Counted from the first letter of the stretch, positions 40,487 through 51,737 are shown. The stretch: 64,000 bases of DNA from Enterobacter sp. JUb54 (GCF_014298075.1 NZ_CP060418.1:2852001-2916000); one strand, 5' to 3'. The notes: a model not told the origin generated them from the sequence alone. Numbers and translations: made by a program.

Positions 40487-41776
40487 TTAACCCGCAAGCT
40501 TATTTGTGGTCATTAACGCCGGTGTGCGATCGTCATTGGCCCGCACGTTGTACATCAGCACCACCGAGGCCAGCAGCGCGATAGCCATAAAGGTATATGA
40601 CGCACCGGGCCCGCCCATCACGCCATTCAGGTAGCCCACCAGCCAGGCCCCCAGGAAAGCGCCCAGCGCGCCGAAGCTGTTGATAAGCCCCATCGACACC
40701 CCGGAGACGTTGCGTGGCAGCAGCTCGGGGATAAGCGCGAAGAACGGTCCGTATGGGGCATACATACAGGCGGCGGCGATCACCAACAAGGCGTAGGAGA
40801 ACCAGAATGCGTGGTCGCCGATAAGCCAGGAGCCGAAGAAGGCCAACGCGGCAATCAGCAACAGCGGCCAGATAAACAGTTTACGGTTCTGGAACTTATC
40901 TGATAGCCAGGAAACCGTCAGCATCAGGCAAATAGCCGCCAGGTACGGCACCGCGGCCAGCCAGCCTACCGCGACGATATCCATTTGCGCGGCATTTTTC
41001 AGAATTGACGGCATCCACATCATGAAGCCGTACACCCCGATGCTCCACAGGGCATGGACGGCGCACAGCATGATCACATTACGTGAACGCAGCGCTTCGC
41101 CATAATTACGTACCGGCTTGATCGCGCTCTGCTCGCGGTCCATCGCTTCCTGCAGCACCTGCTTCTCCTCGGCATTCAGCCAGGAGACTTCCTCGGGCTT
41201 ATCCCTGACCAGGATCCACCAGCACACGGCCCACAGCACCGCCGGAATGCCCTCAATAATAAACATTTCACGCCAGCCCCAGGCCTGAATCAGGTAGCCG
41301 GAGACGATGGACATCCACAGTACCGTCACCGGGTTGCCGAGAATCAGGAAGGTATTGGCCCGTGAGCGCTCGGTTTTGGTAAACCAGTTGCTGATATAAA
41401 TCAGCATCGCCGGCATAACCGCCGCTTCCACTACCCCGAGAATAAAGCGAATGGCCATTAACATCGGAATATTGCTGACAAAACCGGTAGCCGCCGCGCA
41501 GCAGCCCCATAATATCAGACTGACAAATATCATTTTCCGCACGCTGCGTTTTACGGCATATATCGCACCGGGCACCTGAAAAAAGAAATAGCCCAGGAAA
41601 AATAATGCACCAATCAGCGATGCAGTACCTTTGGTAATACCTAAATCATTTTCGATACCTGCCGCGGCGGCAAAACCATAATTAGCACGGTCGAGATAGG
41701 CCAGACTATAGGTAATAAATATAATCGGCATTAAATACCACCAGCGACGCGCTGGTAATTTGGCGAGCATTTGCAT
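40487..41776 (-). CDS. MFS transporter, anion:cation symporter (sugar-acid) type
   Basis: A 429-residue inner-membrane carrier with about twelve hydrophobic segments. The first loop has YLDRANYGFAAAAGI and the second half of the N-domain VPGAIYAVKRSVRKM, typical of the ACS family (tartrate, glucarate/galactarate, rhamnogalacturonide carriers). The reductase gene upstream and the IdnR-like gene downstream suggest import of a keto-sugar acid such as 5-keto-D-gluconate, but the substrate is not shown by sequence. E. coli idn uses a GntP-type carrier (IdnT) instead. The gap to the reductase gene is 104 bp. Confidence 0.87.
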   Translation of the reverse strand: MQMLAKLPARRWWYLMPIIFITYSLAYLDRANYGFAAAAGIENDLGITKGTASLIGALFFLGYFFFQVPGAIYAVKRSVRKMIFVSLILWGCCAAATGFVSNIPMLMAIRFILGVVEAAVMPAMLIYISNWFTKTERSRANTFLILGNPVTVLWMSIVSGYLIQAWGWREMFIIEGIPAVLWAVCWWILVRDKPEEVSWLNAEEKQVLQEAMDREQSAIKPVRNYGEALRSRNVIMLCAVHALWSIGVYGFMMWMPSILKNAAQMDIVAVGWLAAVPYLAAICLMLTVSWLSDKFQNRKLFIWPLLLIAALAFFGSWLIGDHAFWFSYALLVIAAACMYAPYGPFFALIPELLPRNVSGVSMGLINSFGALGAFLGAWLVGYLNGVMGGPGASYTFMAIALLASVVLMYNVRANDDRTPALMTTNKLAG

Positions 41777-41880
41777 ATGCCATCCTCAGATTAACGATAT
41801 AATCAAACGGGTTTAATTATTTTATGTTTCACCGTATATCGGGAAGCCAGGAACGGACAGCCCGATATACGATAACGCGG

Positions 41881-42645
41881 TTACACGGCGGCGAGCATCC
41901 CGCCATCAACAAACAGCAGATGGCCATTAACAAAATTTGCCGCCGGGGAGGCCAGATACACCGCAGCGCCAATTAACTCTTCCGGTTTCCCCCAGCGGGC
42001 CGCCGGGGTTCGTTGATATAACCAGGCAGAAAATCCCGGGTCATTCACTAATGCGCTGGTCATTTCCGTCGCAAAATAGCCAGGGGCGATGCCATTAACC
42101 TGAATATTATATTCCGCCAGCTCCACGCACATGCCCCGGGTGAGCATTTTGACCGCCCCTTTCGATGCGGCATACGGCGTAATGGTCTTACGCCCTAATT
42201 CACTCTGCATGGAGCAAATATTAATAATTTTACCGGACCGGCGCGCCATCATATATTTTGCCACCTGCTGCGAGACCAGAAATACGCCTTTCTGGTTAAC
42301 CTCAATCACCTGATCCCACTCCTCTTCCGGAAATTCGCTAAACGGATGGCGGCGTTGGATCCCGGCGTTATTGATCAAAATATCAATCGGCCCGATCTCT
42401 GCTTCGATGCGAGTGATGGCTCGTTCGACCTCGGCGCGGCGGGTGACATCAAAGGCCACTCCCGTTGCACGGTATCCGAGAGCGGCCAGCGCTTCAGTCG
42501 CGCAATCCGCTTTCTCCTGTGTACGGTCATTGATAATGACCTCCGCCCCGTACTCGGCCAACCCTCTGGCCAACAGGTTACCAATGCCCCTGGCGGAACC
42601 GGTGATCAGGGCGCGCTTGCCGGATAAATCGAATAGATTTTTCAT
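41881..42645 (-). CDS. SDR-family gluconate 5-dehydrogenase-like (IdnO-like)
   Basis: A 254-residue short-chain dehydrogenase/reductase. The cofactor motif is ITGSARGIGNLLARGL (TGxxxGxG, about 15-30); NNAGIQRRHPF lies near 90-100, and the catalytic tetrad includes Ser in NICSMQSELG and Tyr-x-x-x-Lys in PYAASKGAVK. Similarity to E. coli IdnO (5-ketogluconate to gluconate) runs over the full length, including AARWGKPEELIGAAVYL and VNGHLLFVDGGML. NADPH-dependent reduction of 5-ketogluconate is the best guess. It is first in the operon with MFS and LacI genes, behind paired operator-like palindromes. Confidence 0.87.
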   Translation of the reverse strand: MKNLFDLSGKRALITGSARGIGNLLARGLAEYGAEVIINDRTQEKADCATEALAALGYRATGVAFDVTRRAEVERAITRIEAEIGPIDILINNAGIQRRHPFSEFPEEEWDQVIEVNQKGVFLVSQQVAKYMMARRSGKIINICSMQSELGRKTITPYAASKGAVKMLTRGMCVELAEYNIQVNGIAPGYFATEMTSALVNDPGFSAWLYQRTPAARWGKPEELIGAAVYLASPAANFVNGHLLFVDGGMLAAV

Positions 42646-42666
42646 AGAAATGTCTTTTTCTGTAAC

Positions 42667-42695
42667 TGTTATGCGTAACTGTATACGCGTAACAG
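42667..42695 (-). promoter_or_regulatory. Paired LacI/GntR-type operators upstream of the reductase gene
   Basis: Two adjacent imperfect palindromes, TGTTATGCGTAACT (42667-42680) and TATACGCGTAACAG (42682-42695), together form an inverted repeat with outer arms CTGTTA and TAACAG. They resemble gluconate/idonate regulator operators of the form TGTTA-N4-TAACA. They lie 22-50 bp before the start of the IdnO-like gene, where a repressor would block transcription. Confidence 0.6.
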
Positions 42696-42725
42696 TAGAA
42701 AATTAAAGCATGGCGGAAGGGAAAA

Positions 42726-42742
42726 TGATCAATTTGTGATCA
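42726..42742. promoter_or_regulatory. TGATCA-N5-TGATCA palindrome
   Basis: A 17-bp symmetrical site about 85 bp upstream of the IdnO-like gene, between it and the end of the MdtG-like gene. It might be an activator site; it is only partly like a CRP site (TGTGATCA). Function unknown. Confidence 0.35.
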
Positions 42743-42815
42743 GCGCAGCATTTGCGGGAGGGAGGGGTCTAGCCACGGCATTTGCGCTCCAGCACAAACG
42801 CCGTGGGAAACAGTA

Positions 42816-44015
42816 TTATGCGGCGGTACGGCGGCTGCGGCGCAGCATCACGGCCAGCTGCCAGAGGTTAATCAGCACGATAATGGCGGTGGCAATAAAC
42901 ACCCAGCGGAAACCGGCCATCGCCGAGACCGAGGCGCCAATCAGCGGGCCGACGACGTTACCGAGGTACATAAACGACTGGTTATAGCCGAAGATGCGCC
43001 CGGTGACGTTATCGCTGCAGTATTTCAGCAGCAGGGTCTGTACCGCAGGCAGCATCGCGCCATCGGCAAAGCCCAGTAAAAAGCGCAAAACGCCTAACTG
43101 CAGCGGCGTGGTGACAAACGACATGGCGAAGAACATCACCACCGCGCAGGCCAGCGTCGCCAGTAAAATCCGGGACGTACCGATTCGATCGCCAAGTTTG
43201 CCCAGACGCGGCGCCGATATCAGCGCGGATACCCCCGGCACTGCGGCAATCATCCCGGCAAGAAAGGCGATATTGTTGCTGTCCGGCGCCATCGATTTGA
43301 TAAACAGCGCCAGAATAGGCCCGATGGAGCCATTGCAGAGCTGGATCACCAGGGTAGTGAAGAACAGACTAATGACCAGCCCAGGGTACGGCAGCGAGGC
43401 AAATACTTCCCGGCCGCTTAAGCGGTCGGCCTTGCTGGTTTGCGGGCGAACCCCTTCTTTAATCAGGAATAAGGTGACGAGGAAGCTCACCGTCAGCAGG
43501 ATCGCGGTGATGAAAAATACCGCCCGCAGGCCAACGTGGTCGGCCAGAAAACCGCCGAGCAACGGCCCGCCGATCACGCCGCTGATTTGCGCAGTAGAGA
43601 GCGTACTGAGCGCCCAGCCGCTACGCTCGCGCGGTACCTGAGAAGCTACCAGCGCCATGGCATTTGGGATATAGCCGGAGGTCAGCCCCATTATCGCGCG
43701 CAGAATAAACAGCTGCCAGACGTTGGTCGCGAAGGCCTGGAGCAGAATCGCAATCGCCATGCCGAGGGAGGCGCGCAGCAGCATCAGCTTGCGCCCTTTG
43801 CGATCCGCCAGACTGCCCCACATGGGGGAGACAATCGCCGACACGAGGAAGGTGACGCTGAACGTCAGCCCCGACCACATCGACAGCGCCTCGTGCGAAG
43901 TCACGCCGAGCTGAGAAACATAGAGCGGCAAAAAGGGGAGAATTTGACTGATCGCCAGACCGGTAAAGAAACAACCGAACCAGACGGAGATGAGATTGAC
44001 CTTCCAGGATTCCAT
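42816..44015 (-). CDS. MFS drug:proton antiporter family protein (MdtG-like)
   Basis: A 399-residue inner-membrane carrier with about twelve hydrophobic segments. It begins [20 protein letters not shown] and carries motif A-type [20 protein letters not shown] between helices 2 and 3, and [12 protein letters not shown] in the second half. It closely resembles E. coli MdtG (YceE) along its length, including [19 protein letters not shown]. MdtG gives low-level drug resistance when overproduced. This gene is not in this position in E. coli, so it is either a relocated or paralogous copy. It is divergent from ddlA. Confidence 0.85.
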   Translation of the reverse strand: MESWKVNLISVWFGCFFTGLAISQILPFLPLYVSQLGVTSHEALSMWSGLTFSVTFLVSAIVSPMWGSLADRKGRKLMLLRASLGMAIAILLQAFATNVWQLFILRAIMGLTSGYIPNAMALVASQVPRERSGWALSTLSTAQISGVIGGPLLGGFLADHVGLRAVFFITAILLTVSFLVTLFLIKEGVRPQTSKADRLSGREVFASLPYPGLVISLFFTTLVIQLCNGSIGPILALFIKSMAPDSNNIAFLAGMIAAVPGVSALISAPRLGKLGDRIGTSRILLATLACAVVMFFAMSFVTTPLQLGVLRFLLGFADGAMLPAVQTLLLKYCSDNVTGRIFGYNQSFMYLGNVVGPLIGASVSAMAGFRWVFIATAIIVLINLWQLAVMLRRSRRTAA

Positions 44016-44328
44016 AACTACACGTATTCATTAATTTTTTGCGAATTATTATCTAGCTTAGCAATTTCCTGAGAACGACGTATTACCAGAGATGCGCTGA
44101 TGAAGAGTTTAGTGCTTTATCGTCCAATACGTTATTTCGTCGGTAAAAATAAGCACCAACCGGTCAACCCTCAGCGTGTTGTGCTGATGCCACCCCACCA
44201 ACCGGGTCGGGAGCAGATTCAGCGCGCAGCTTTTAACCCCCTGCTTTCAGAGAGGAAGATTCTGGCAGCCATGCCGTCATTTCACATGCTATGTTATGTG
44301 CTTTGATGTTATCTGGATGGAAGTTGAA
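44016..44328. other. Divergent region between the MdtG-like gene and ddlA, no gene seen
   Basis: The 313 bp are AT-rich near both ends and must hold promoters for both genes. A short open frame at 44100-44306 has no recognisable product or good ribosome binding site and is not called. No operator or riboswitch was identified. Confidence 0.5.
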
Positions 44329-45426
44329 ATGGCTAAGATGAGGGTTGGGATCGTTTTTGGCGGTAAGTCGGCAGAGCATGAAGTGTCGCTGCAGTCAGCG
44401 AAGAATATCGTGGAAGCGATTGATAAAACGCGCTTTGACGTGGTTCTGCTCGGCATTGATAAGCAGGGACTCTGGCATATCAATGACGCCGGTAACTACC
44501 TGTTAAACCCGCAGGATCCTGCCCGTATCGCGCTACGTCCTTCAGACGTCACGCTGGCGCAAATCCCTGGCCGTGAGGCGCAGCAACTGATCAATGCCGA
44601 CAGCGGGCAGCCGCTGGCCGCTATCGACGTTATTTTCCCTATCGTTCACGGCACCCTCGGAGAAGACGGCTCGCTGCAGGGCATGCTGCGCATGGCCAAT
44701 CTGCCGTTCGTCGGTTCCGATGTGCTCGGCTCCGCGGCCTGTATGGACAAAGACGTGACCAAGCGTCTGCTGCGCGACGCCGGGCTGTCGATTGCCCCGT
44801 TCATCACCTTAACCCGCGCCAACCGCCAGCAGTTCAGCTTCGCGCAAGTGCAGGAAAAACTGGGCCTGCCGCTGTTTGTCAAACCGGCGAACCAGGGTTC
44901 ATCGGTTGGTGTCAGCAAGGTGAACACCGAAGCGCAATATCAGCAGGCGGTAGATTTGGCCTTTGAATTCGACCATAAAGTGGTGGTTGAACAAGGAATT
45001 AAAGGGCGTGAAATTGAGTGTGCGGTGCTGGGCAACGACTACCCGCAGGCCAGTACCTGCGGCGAAATCGTCCTCAACAGCGAGTTCTACGCCTACGACA
45101 CCAAGTACATTGACGACCAGGGGGCCAAAGTGGTGGTTCCTGCAGCGATCTCCGGCGAGATCAACGATAAGATCCGTGAAATTGCCGTGCGTGCCTATCA
45201 GACGTTGGGCTGCAGCGGCATGGCGCGCGTCGACGTCTTCCTGACCCCGGACGATGAAGTCATCATCAACGAAATCAACACCCTGCCAGGGTTTACCAAT
45301 ATCAGCATGTATCCGAAGCTGTGGCAGGCTAGCGGGCTGGACTACACCAGCCTGATCAGCCGCCTGATTGAACTGGCGCTGGAGCGCCATGCGGCAGACC
45401 GCGCGCTGAAAACATCGATGAACTAA
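44329..45426 (+). CDS. ddlA: D-alanine--D-alanine ligase A
   Basis: DdlA joins two D-alanines with ATP to make the dipeptide for peptidoglycan precursors. The 365 residues match E. coli DdlA from [20 protein letters not shown] onward. ATP-grasp features include [18 protein letters not shown]-like [31 protein letters not shown], and the metal-binding [12 protein letters not shown]. The start at 44329 has GGAAG 5 bp upstream; two upstream in-frame ATGs are not favoured. A REP-like hairpin follows. Confidence 0.95.
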   Translation: MAKMRVGIVFGGKSAEHEVSLQSAKNIVEAIDKTRFDVVLLGIDKQGLWHINDAGNYLLNPQDPARIALRPSDVTLAQIPGREAQQLINADSGQPLAAIDVIFPIVHGTLGEDGSLQGMLRMANLPFVGSDVLGSAACMDKDVTKRLLRDAGLSIAPFITLTRANRQQFSFAQVQEKLGLPLFVKPANQGSSVGVSKVNTEAQYQQAVDLAFEFDHKVVVEQGIKGREIECAVLGNDYPQASTCGEIVLNSEFYAYDTKYIDDQGAKVVVPAAISGEINDKIREIAVRAYQTLGCSGMARVDVFLTPDDEVIINEINTLPGFTNISMYPKLWQASGLDYTSLISRLIELALERHAADRALKTSMN

Positions 45427-45434
45427 TGTGCTTC

Positions 45435-45464
45435 CCGGGTAGCGGCGCGTGTCGCCCTACCCGG
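45435..45464. repeat. REP-like hairpin after ddlA
   Basis: CCGGGTAG (45435-45442) and CTACCCGG (45457-45464) form an 8-bp stem over a GC-rich loop GCGGCGCGTGTCGC that can pair further. This is the form of a REP unit. It lies between convergent ddlA and yaiZ. Confidence 0.55.
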
Positions 45465-45481
45465 CCTGTCCTGACCCTGGG

Positions 45482-45685
45482 TCAGGCCTCTTCGGTCTGG
45501 CGACGACGAATAATCTTCCCCGCGATCCAGAAGCTAATCACCCAGGTCACCAGCCCGACGGCATAGGATTGCCAGCCTTGCGTCTCAAACCCCACCAGCC
45601 CTACCACGCCGTTCAGAATAAAAATTAACCCCAGCGCAAACGCATAGTAATGCCAGTCACGGCGGATTTTTTCAGTGAGTTTCAT
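45482..45685 (-). CDS. yaiZ: YaiZ family membrane protein (DUF2754)
   Basis: A 67-residue inner-membrane protein of unknown function, beginning MKLTEKIRRDWHYYAFALGL, nearly the same as E. coli YaiZ (70 residues). Two hydrophobic segments (about 13-30 and 40-58) are visible. The frame is open upstream, but 45683-45685 gives the family start. It is convergent with ddlA, as in E. coli. Confidence 0.9.
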   Translation of the reverse strand: MKLTEKIRRDWHYYAFALGLIFILNGVVGLVGFETQGWQSYAVGLVTWVISFWIAGKIIRRRQTEEA

Positions 45686-45938
45686 AACCACTCCGACAAC
45701 AAAAAACGCATCTTCGCACAGCCGGAATCCGCGGTCTGTAGCGGCGCGGAGAATTATCAAACATTGGGATACCGCTCTACTTTTCGCCGCCCGGTCTTCG
45801 CGGGCGGCGGGCAAAAAAACAGGATTATTCCTGGCCGGAAATTAGCAGCAATCTGATACTGCCTCTGCGCGCCCGCTGCCAGAATCATCGACATGCCGTT
45901 ATGTAAAGCCAGTAGGTCAGTGAGGTTCGGAGGGTTAA

Positions 45939-46241
45939 ATGGCTGAATTCGCCTTTTCAAAATCTATTTTTAGCGGCAAAAAAAGAGGTGCCATCACCAG
46001 CAGCAATATCGCCTACACCCTGTTTGTCCTGTTCTGCTTCTGGGCTGGCGCGCAAATGCTAAGCATGCTGGTGCACGCTCCTGGTGTTTTCGAGCACCTG
46101 ATGCAAATCCAGGATAACAACGCGCCGCGCATCCAGATTGGCCTGGCGGTGGGGACATTGTTTGGTCTGATCCCGTTCCTGCTCGGCTGTATGCTGATTG
46201 GGGTTTTGGGGCTTATCCTGCGCTGGAGCAACAACCGCTAG
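45939..46241 (+). CDS. yaiY: YaiY family inner-membrane protein (DUF2755)
   Basis: A 100-residue protein of unknown function, with two hydrophobic segments (about 23-43, [20 protein letters not shown], and about 65-93). It matches E. coli YaiY (102 residues) in the [11 protein letters not shown] and [14 protein letters not shown] segments. GGAGG lies 5-10 bp before the ATG. Its stop overlaps the convergent yaiW stop by 4 bp. Confidence 0.9.
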   Translation: MAEFAFSKSIFSGKKRGAITSSNIAYTLFVLFCFWAGAQMLSMLVHAPGVFEHLMQIQDNNAPRIQIGLAVGTLFGLIPFLLGCMLIGVLGLILRWSNNR

Positions 46242-47368
46242 CGGCGCGCCATACAGTTGGCGCGTCGTTCATCTACCCGTTTGGCAAACCAGGCCGTCGT
46301 CAGATTGCGCGTAATTTTCGGGCTCTCAAGCTGGATCCCCGGCAGTATCTCGCGCGGCAGCGCCTTGCCAGCTTTCTTATCCGCCAGACGGAAAACCTGC
46401 TGATAGAGATCGGTTTTTTCAAACGCCAGGCTGTCGCCCTTTTTCAACTGACGGTGGATATCGTCATCGCTCATCTTCAGCGACCCGGCTAAGCGGCGTA
46501 CCGCCAGCTCCGTCGTCCCTGCCTCATCACTATCATAACGAATCAGATCGCCGTCCAGCGCCAGCTTCACGCCGGTCGCCTTACTGACCGCATTCTGGAA
46601 CGCGGCATTCCGACTGGCGTACCAGCCGGCGTTGAAATCGGCAAAGCGGTATAGCGGTACGCTGTAGTTCGCCGGGTAGTTGAGCAGATGATAGGTCCCG
46701 AACCACAGGCCACCGCGCAAGCTGAACACCTCCTGACGCACGGTGCCGTCGATTTTCCACGGATAACCATCGGCATGCTCCTGGGCGAAGGCAATGCTCA
46801 CCTGCATCGGGCCGCCGGTGTGTACCGGGTTGAGTGAGCCAAACAGTTTCTGTCCCATCGGCACCATGCCGATAAAATCGTCAAACACGGCGCTCAGCTG
46901 CTTTTCCGTTTTTACGCTGTCCAGCCGCTCGCTGTAGCTCTTGCCGTTGGGCGAAGGAATTTTCAGGGCGGTATGCACAAGGAACACCGGGATGTGCAGT
47001 TTCTCAGCCCGGCGGTCGATCTCCTGCCAGGCGATTTTATTGAGTCCTGGCACTACCGGATCCGATTGATAGTTGGATTCCTGCTGGGCGACAGCCAGCA
47101 CCGAGCAGACATTCTCCTCCGTCGGTGCCAGCTTCTGGCTCTCAAAGGCTTTGGCTATCGCCTGGGCCCACTGCTCCCTGTCTTTGACGCTGGCGGGCAT
47201 TTTCTGCCGCACCACCGTCGCCACATCAACGGGCTTTTTGCCCTCTTTGAGTACCGGCGCCTGCTGGCTGGTACAGGCGCTGAGGATCCCCCCGGCTAAC
47301 AGCGTCAGCGCGCATGAAACACGACGTGGTACCACGGTGGTCCTGTACTTTCCTTGTCTACGCATCAT
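46238..47368 (-). CDS. yaiW: YaiW family surface lipoprotein (DUF1615)
   Basis: A 376-residue lipoprotein with lipobox ILSAC at about Cys32. In E. coli YaiW is an outer-membrane, surface-exposed protein linked with SbmA in uptake of some antimicrobial peptides (established for E. coli). The body contains [20 protein letters not shown] and [20 protein letters not shown], which look like a lysozyme-like or glycosidase fold. The start is uncertain: ATG at 47368 or 47365, or a GTG near residue 12 with AGGA upstream, which would give a tighter signal peptide. It follows sbmA by 34 bp on the same strand. Confidence 0.88.
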   Translation of the reverse strand: MMRRQGKYRTTVVPRRVSCALTLLAGGILSACTSQQAPVLKEGKKPVDVATVVRQKMPASVKDREQWAQAIAKAFESQKLAPTEENVCSVLAVAQQESNYQSDPVVPGLNKIAWQEIDRRAEKLHIPVFLVHTALKIPSPNGKSYSERLDSVKTEKQLSAVFDDFIGMVPMGQKLFGSLNPVHTGGPMQVSIAFAQEHADGYPWKIDGTVRQEVFSLRGGLWFGTYHLLNYPANYSVPLYRFADFNAGWYASRNAAFQNAVSKATGVKLALDGDLIRYDSDEAGTTELAVRRLAGSLKMSDDDIHRQLKKGDSLAFEKTDLYQQVFRLADKKAGKALPREILPGIQLESPKITRNLTTAWFAKRVDERRANCMARR

Positions 47369-47402
47369 CCTTCAGTCTGCCTCTGTTATGGGGGTTTCGG
47401 GG

Positions 47403-48623
47403 TTAACTCAACGTCTGGGTCACTGGTTGCAGATCTTTACCGTCGAGTTCGCGTTCAAAGCTGCGCAGACGTTTGTAGATGGACATCAGTTCCACCAGCG
47501 TGGTCCACGAGCTAATCAGATACTGGAACGAACCACGTACCTGACCGAAAACGTTGGTGATCTGCGTCATCAGACCCAGCGTAATGGTACCGGCAACAAT
47601 CGACGGAAACAGCAGGAACAAACCGAAAACGTTATCCACCTGCAGATACAGAATCCGCGCGATGTTGAAGTACATGTAGTGGAAATAGAGGCGGAAATAG
47701 TTGCGACGCACGGCGCTAAACAGCTCCCGCACCGTCGGCGGCGTGGCACGCGCGGCGTCATCTTCCCCGTACACCAGCTCTTTACGGTACGCCGCTTCGA
47801 CGCGCTGGTTTTTAAATTCCAGCCCCGGCAGCTTGATCCCGACTACCGCCAGCAAACCGGTCCCCATCAGGGACCAGACGATCGCCGCAATCACCAGGCC
47901 ATAGGGCAGATGGCCGACAATCGGCAGATCCGGCACGTGCTCGGACAGGGTTACCAGCACCGGCAGGAAGGCAATCAGGGTCATGACGGCGTTGATAAAG
48001 CTGACGCCCATATCTTCAAGGGTGGAGGCAAAGCGCATGGTATCTTCCTGCACACGCTGGGCGGCACCTTCGATATGACGCAGATGGTGCCAGTGCGCCA
48101 TATAGTGTTCGTTCATCGCCGTACGCCAGCGGAAGACATAGTGGCTGACGAAGAAGTTGTTCATTACCCCAATAATTACCGCAATGATGGCAATCCCGAG
48201 GAACACGCCAATTTCCTGATAAAACTGGTTAATGCTGACCTTATGCGGCGTCGCCAGCGCGGTCTGGATAAGATCGTAGAACGGCGCGTACCAGGCGTTA
48301 ATCGCCACCCCGACTTCCACCAAGAACCAGGTGACAAAAATAATCAGCGAGGTCCCGAGAATCGACCAGTATTGCCAGCGATGCGGGCTATAAATAAACC
48401 AGAACAGGGCAAAAATACCCACGCAGAGAGCATAGTAAGCGTAGAAGACCAGATAGTTCAGCGACCAGAAACGCGCGGCACTGATGGCAACGTTCTGCGA
48501 GGCTCCGGTTATACGCAGCAGCCAGTCACCTCCTCCAGCCTGCCAGAAGATCACGGCAATCAGCGACCAGACAAGAACTGAGAGAAAAAACGGCCCCGGT
48601 TTGGGGAAAAAAGATTTAAACAT
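47403..48623 (-). CDS. sbmA: Peptide antibiotic transporter SbmA
   Basis: SbmA is a proton-driven inner-membrane importer of microcins, bleomycin and proline-rich antimicrobial peptides; it resembles the membrane part of an ABC exporter but lacks an ATPase. The 406 residues equal E. coli SbmA. Hydrophobic segments occur at about 15-32, 60-80, 90-110, 140-160, 210-240 and 320-350, with the conserved [20 protein letters not shown] and [19 protein letters not shown] segments. The second of two adjacent ATGs is used, as in E. coli. It forms an operon with yaiW. Confidence 0.96.
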   Translation of the reverse strand: MFKSFFPKPGPFFLSVLVWSLIAVIFWQAGGGDWLLRITGASQNVAISAARFWSLNYLVFYAYYALCVGIFALFWFIYSPHRWQYWSILGTSLIIFVTWFLVEVGVAINAWYAPFYDLIQTALATPHKVSINQFYQEIGVFLGIAIIAVIIGVMNNFFVSHYVFRWRTAMNEHYMAHWHHLRHIEGAAQRVQEDTMRFASTLEDMGVSFINAVMTLIAFLPVLVTLSEHVPDLPIVGHLPYGLVIAAIVWSLMGTGLLAVVGIKLPGLEFKNQRVEAAYRKELVYGEDDAARATPPTVRELFSAVRRNYFRLYFHYMYFNIARILYLQVDNVFGLFLLFPSIVAGTITLGLMTQITNVFGQVRGSFQYLISSWTTLVELMSIYKRLRSFERELDGKDLQPVTQTLS

Positions 48624-48741
48624 CATGTACTCCTGCTAACTGCTTTATCATTCTGGCTATGCTGTGTACCACGAGTATGCCTGCTGCATAGCGGCGGCAG
48701 CCGTGGAAAGTGGTTGGGTGATGAGACCGAAAATCAGCGGC

Positions 48742-49275
48742 TTAGTTCGTCCGCCATTCAGTCAGAATTGTTTCTACGGGTTTCACATGTAAAGGATTGC
48801 CGGGTACGGTTAAGGTACGCCAGACATCGTTGTAGTGGTCGATGAGCATTTTAGCCGGCGCAGCGGGACGATTGGCGGTGGTGTGCGCATCTTCGGCAAC
48901 GGTGATGGCATAGCCGCGACTGGCACCGTTTTTGATGGTGGTATCGACGCAATAATCGGTCGCGCAGCCGCAAATCACGAACTGCTGGATCCCCTGCTCG
49001 CGCAAGACCTGTTCAAGCTGGGTGTTATAGAAGGCATCGCAGGCTGTTTTGGTGACATGAATGGAGTCTGCCGGGTGTTCCAGCTCCGCCAGCAGCGCAA
49101 AGCCGTCACTGCCCTCCTCCAGTCCGCCGTCCTCAGCATGCTGAATGAAAATAACGCGATCCGCGGCGCGTATCAGATGATTAATCTGGGCGACGCAACG
49201 CTCACGCTCAATGCGCGGCATCGCAAAAACACCATTTTGCATATCGACTACCATTACCACCCGTTGAGCCGCCAT
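48742..49275 (-). CDS. Isochorismatase-like cysteine hydrolase
   Basis: A 177-residue hydrolase of the isochorismatase superfamily. The likely catalytic triad is Asp11 (VVDMQNGVF), Lys76 (HVTKTACDAF) and Cys109 (GCATDYCVDTT). Members hydrolyse nicotinamide, isochorismate, ureidoacrylate or related amides and vinyl ethers; this one lacks features that decide the substrate. It lies alone between sbmA (same strand, 118 bp upstream end to end) and ampH (divergent), a place without this gene in E. coli. Confidence 0.85.
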   Translation of the reverse strand: MAAQRVVMVVDMQNGVFAMPRIERERCVAQINHLIRAADRVIFIQHAEDGGLEEGSDGFALLAELEHPADSIHVTKTACDAFYNTQLEQVLREQGIQQFVICGCATDYCVDTTIKNGASRGYAITVAEDAHTTANRPAAPAKMLIDHYNDVWRTLTVPGNPLHVKPVETILTEWRTN

Positions 49276-49475
49276 TTTTCTCTCTCATGACCTGATAAAT
49301 CAAAGACTCATCATACGCGTCCGCCGGGCAATGCGAATATCCGAAATCATAAAAAAATCCTTTTTACCCACGGTTACGTTTTTCCGCGAAATATTGTCGT
49401 TATTGCACATCGCTGCGCCTCACTTCGTAGTATAAATACGTTCTATATTTCTACTCATCATTATGGATACCACCG

Positions 49476-50633
49476 TTGAAACGTAGTCTGCTTGTTTTTG
49501 CTGCACTTTGCGCGGCGTCGTGGACCTCGGTCCAGGCAGCTCAACCGATCGTTGACCCTGAATTTGCTGCCGATGTTGTCGATCGTTACGCCAACCATAT
49601 CTATTACGGCAGCGGTGCCACCGGTATGGCGCTGGTGGTTATCGACGGTAATCAGCGTGTTTTCCGCAGTTTTGGCGAAACACGCCCGGGCAACAATGAG
49701 CACCCGCAGCTGGATTCGGTGATCCGCATTGCGTCGCTAAGTAAACTGATGACCAGCGAGATGCTGGTGAAAATGCTCGATCAGGGCGTCGTGAAGCTTA
49801 ACGATCCGCTCAGCAAGTATGCGCCACCGGGTGCCCGGGTTCCGACCTATCAGGGAACCCCGATTACGCTGGTGAACCTGGCAACCCATACCAGCGCCCT
49901 ACCGCGTGAGCAGCCGGGCGGCGCGGCACATCGTCCGGTCTTCGTCTGGCCAACCCGCGATCAACGCTGGTCATGGCTGTCAACAGCATCGCTGAAAGCG
50001 GCACCTGGCACCCAGGCAGCTTACTCGAATCTCGCGTTTGATCTGCTGGCCGACGCCCTTGCTACCGCGTCTGGTAAACCCTATCCGCAGCTGTTTGAAG
50101 AGCAGATCACCCGCCCGCTGGGTATGAAAGACACCACCTTTACGCCGTCACCGGACCAGTGCGGCCGCCTGATGGTTGCCGAGAAAGGCGCCAGCCCGTG
50201 TAACAATACCCTGGCGGCGATCGGCAGCGGCGGCGTGTACTCAACGCCGGGCGATATGATGCGCTGGATGCAGCAGTTCTTGTCTTCTGATTTTTATACC
50301 CGCGGGCGCCAGGCCGACCGTATGCAAACGTTGATTTATCAACGCAGTCAGCTCACCCGCGTTATCGGGATGGACGTGCCGGGCAAAGCCGATGCGCTGG
50401 GCCTCGGTTGGGTTTATATGAAACCTAAAAATGGTCAGCCGGGCATTATTCAGAAAACCGGCGGCGGAGGCGGGTTTATTACCTATATGGCGATGAATCC
50501 ACAGGCAAACATCGGTGCGTTTGTGGTGGTTACCCGTTCATCGTTGACCCGCTTTAGCAATATGAGCAACGGCATCAACGATCTGGTCAGCGAGTTGAGC
50601 GGCGGACAGCCGGCTCCGGTACCGGAATCCTGA
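49476..50633 (+). CDS. ampH: D-alanyl-D-alanine carboxypeptidase/endopeptidase AmpH
   Basis: AmpH is a periplasmic class-C penicillin-binding protein with carboxypeptidase and endopeptidase activity on peptidoglycan. The 385 residues equal E. coli AmpH and start with the same rare TTG codon. A signal peptide (MKRSLLVFAALCAASWTSVQA) precedes the mature chain. The active-site SxxK is Ser87-Leu-Ser-Lys90, and YSN lies in QAAYSNLAFD. KTG is present in IQKTGGGGGF. It is convergent with nothing; hemB follows on the same strand. Confidence 0.96.
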   Translation: MKRSLLVFAALCAASWTSVQAAQPIVDPEFAADVVDRYANHIYYGSGATGMALVVIDGNQRVFRSFGETRPGNNEHPQLDSVIRIASLSKLMTSEMLVKMLDQGVVKLNDPLSKYAPPGARVPTYQGTPITLVNLATHTSALPREQPGGAAHRPVFVWPTRDQRWSWLSTASLKAAPGTQAAYSNLAFDLLADALATASGKPYPQLFEEQITRPLGMKDTTFTPSPDQCGRLMVAEKGASPCNNTLAAIGSGGVYSTPGDMMRWMQQFLSSDFYTRGRQADRMQTLIYQRSQLTRVIGMDVPGKADALGLGWVYMKPKNGQPGIIQKTGGGGGFITYMAMNPQANIGAFVVVTRSSLTRFSNMSNGINDLVSELSGGQPAPVPES

Positions 50634-50652
50634 GAATCATCACTGAATAGAG

Positions 50653-50688
50653 CGCCAAAGGAATGCGGGTAAAATGCTTCCTTTGGCG
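50653..50688 (+). terminator. Hairpin after ampH
   Basis: CGCCAAAGGAA and TTCCTTTGGCG form a perfect 11-bp stem with a 14-nt loop, 19 bp beyond the ampH stop. No T-tract follows on the plus strand (GAAACATC), so termination may be inefficient or Rho-assisted. Confidence 0.55.
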
Positions 50689-50749
50689 AAACATCCCACC
50701 GAAATTTCAGTTAGACTAGTTGTTTTCATTTCACAAAATCAGGCAAACC

Positions 50750-51724
<975 letters not shown>

Positions 51725-51737
51725 TTTCCTGTAATTC

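Noticed and set aside
44100-44306. Small open frame upstream of ddlA
   Set aside because: No convincing Shine-Dalgarno or family, and it covers the expected ddlA promoter.
47073-48581. Open frame of 502 codons on the plus strand opposite sbmA and yaiW
   Set aside because: Low-complexity, His/Gln/Arg-rich product with no family resemblance; sbmA and yaiW are both complete on the other strand.
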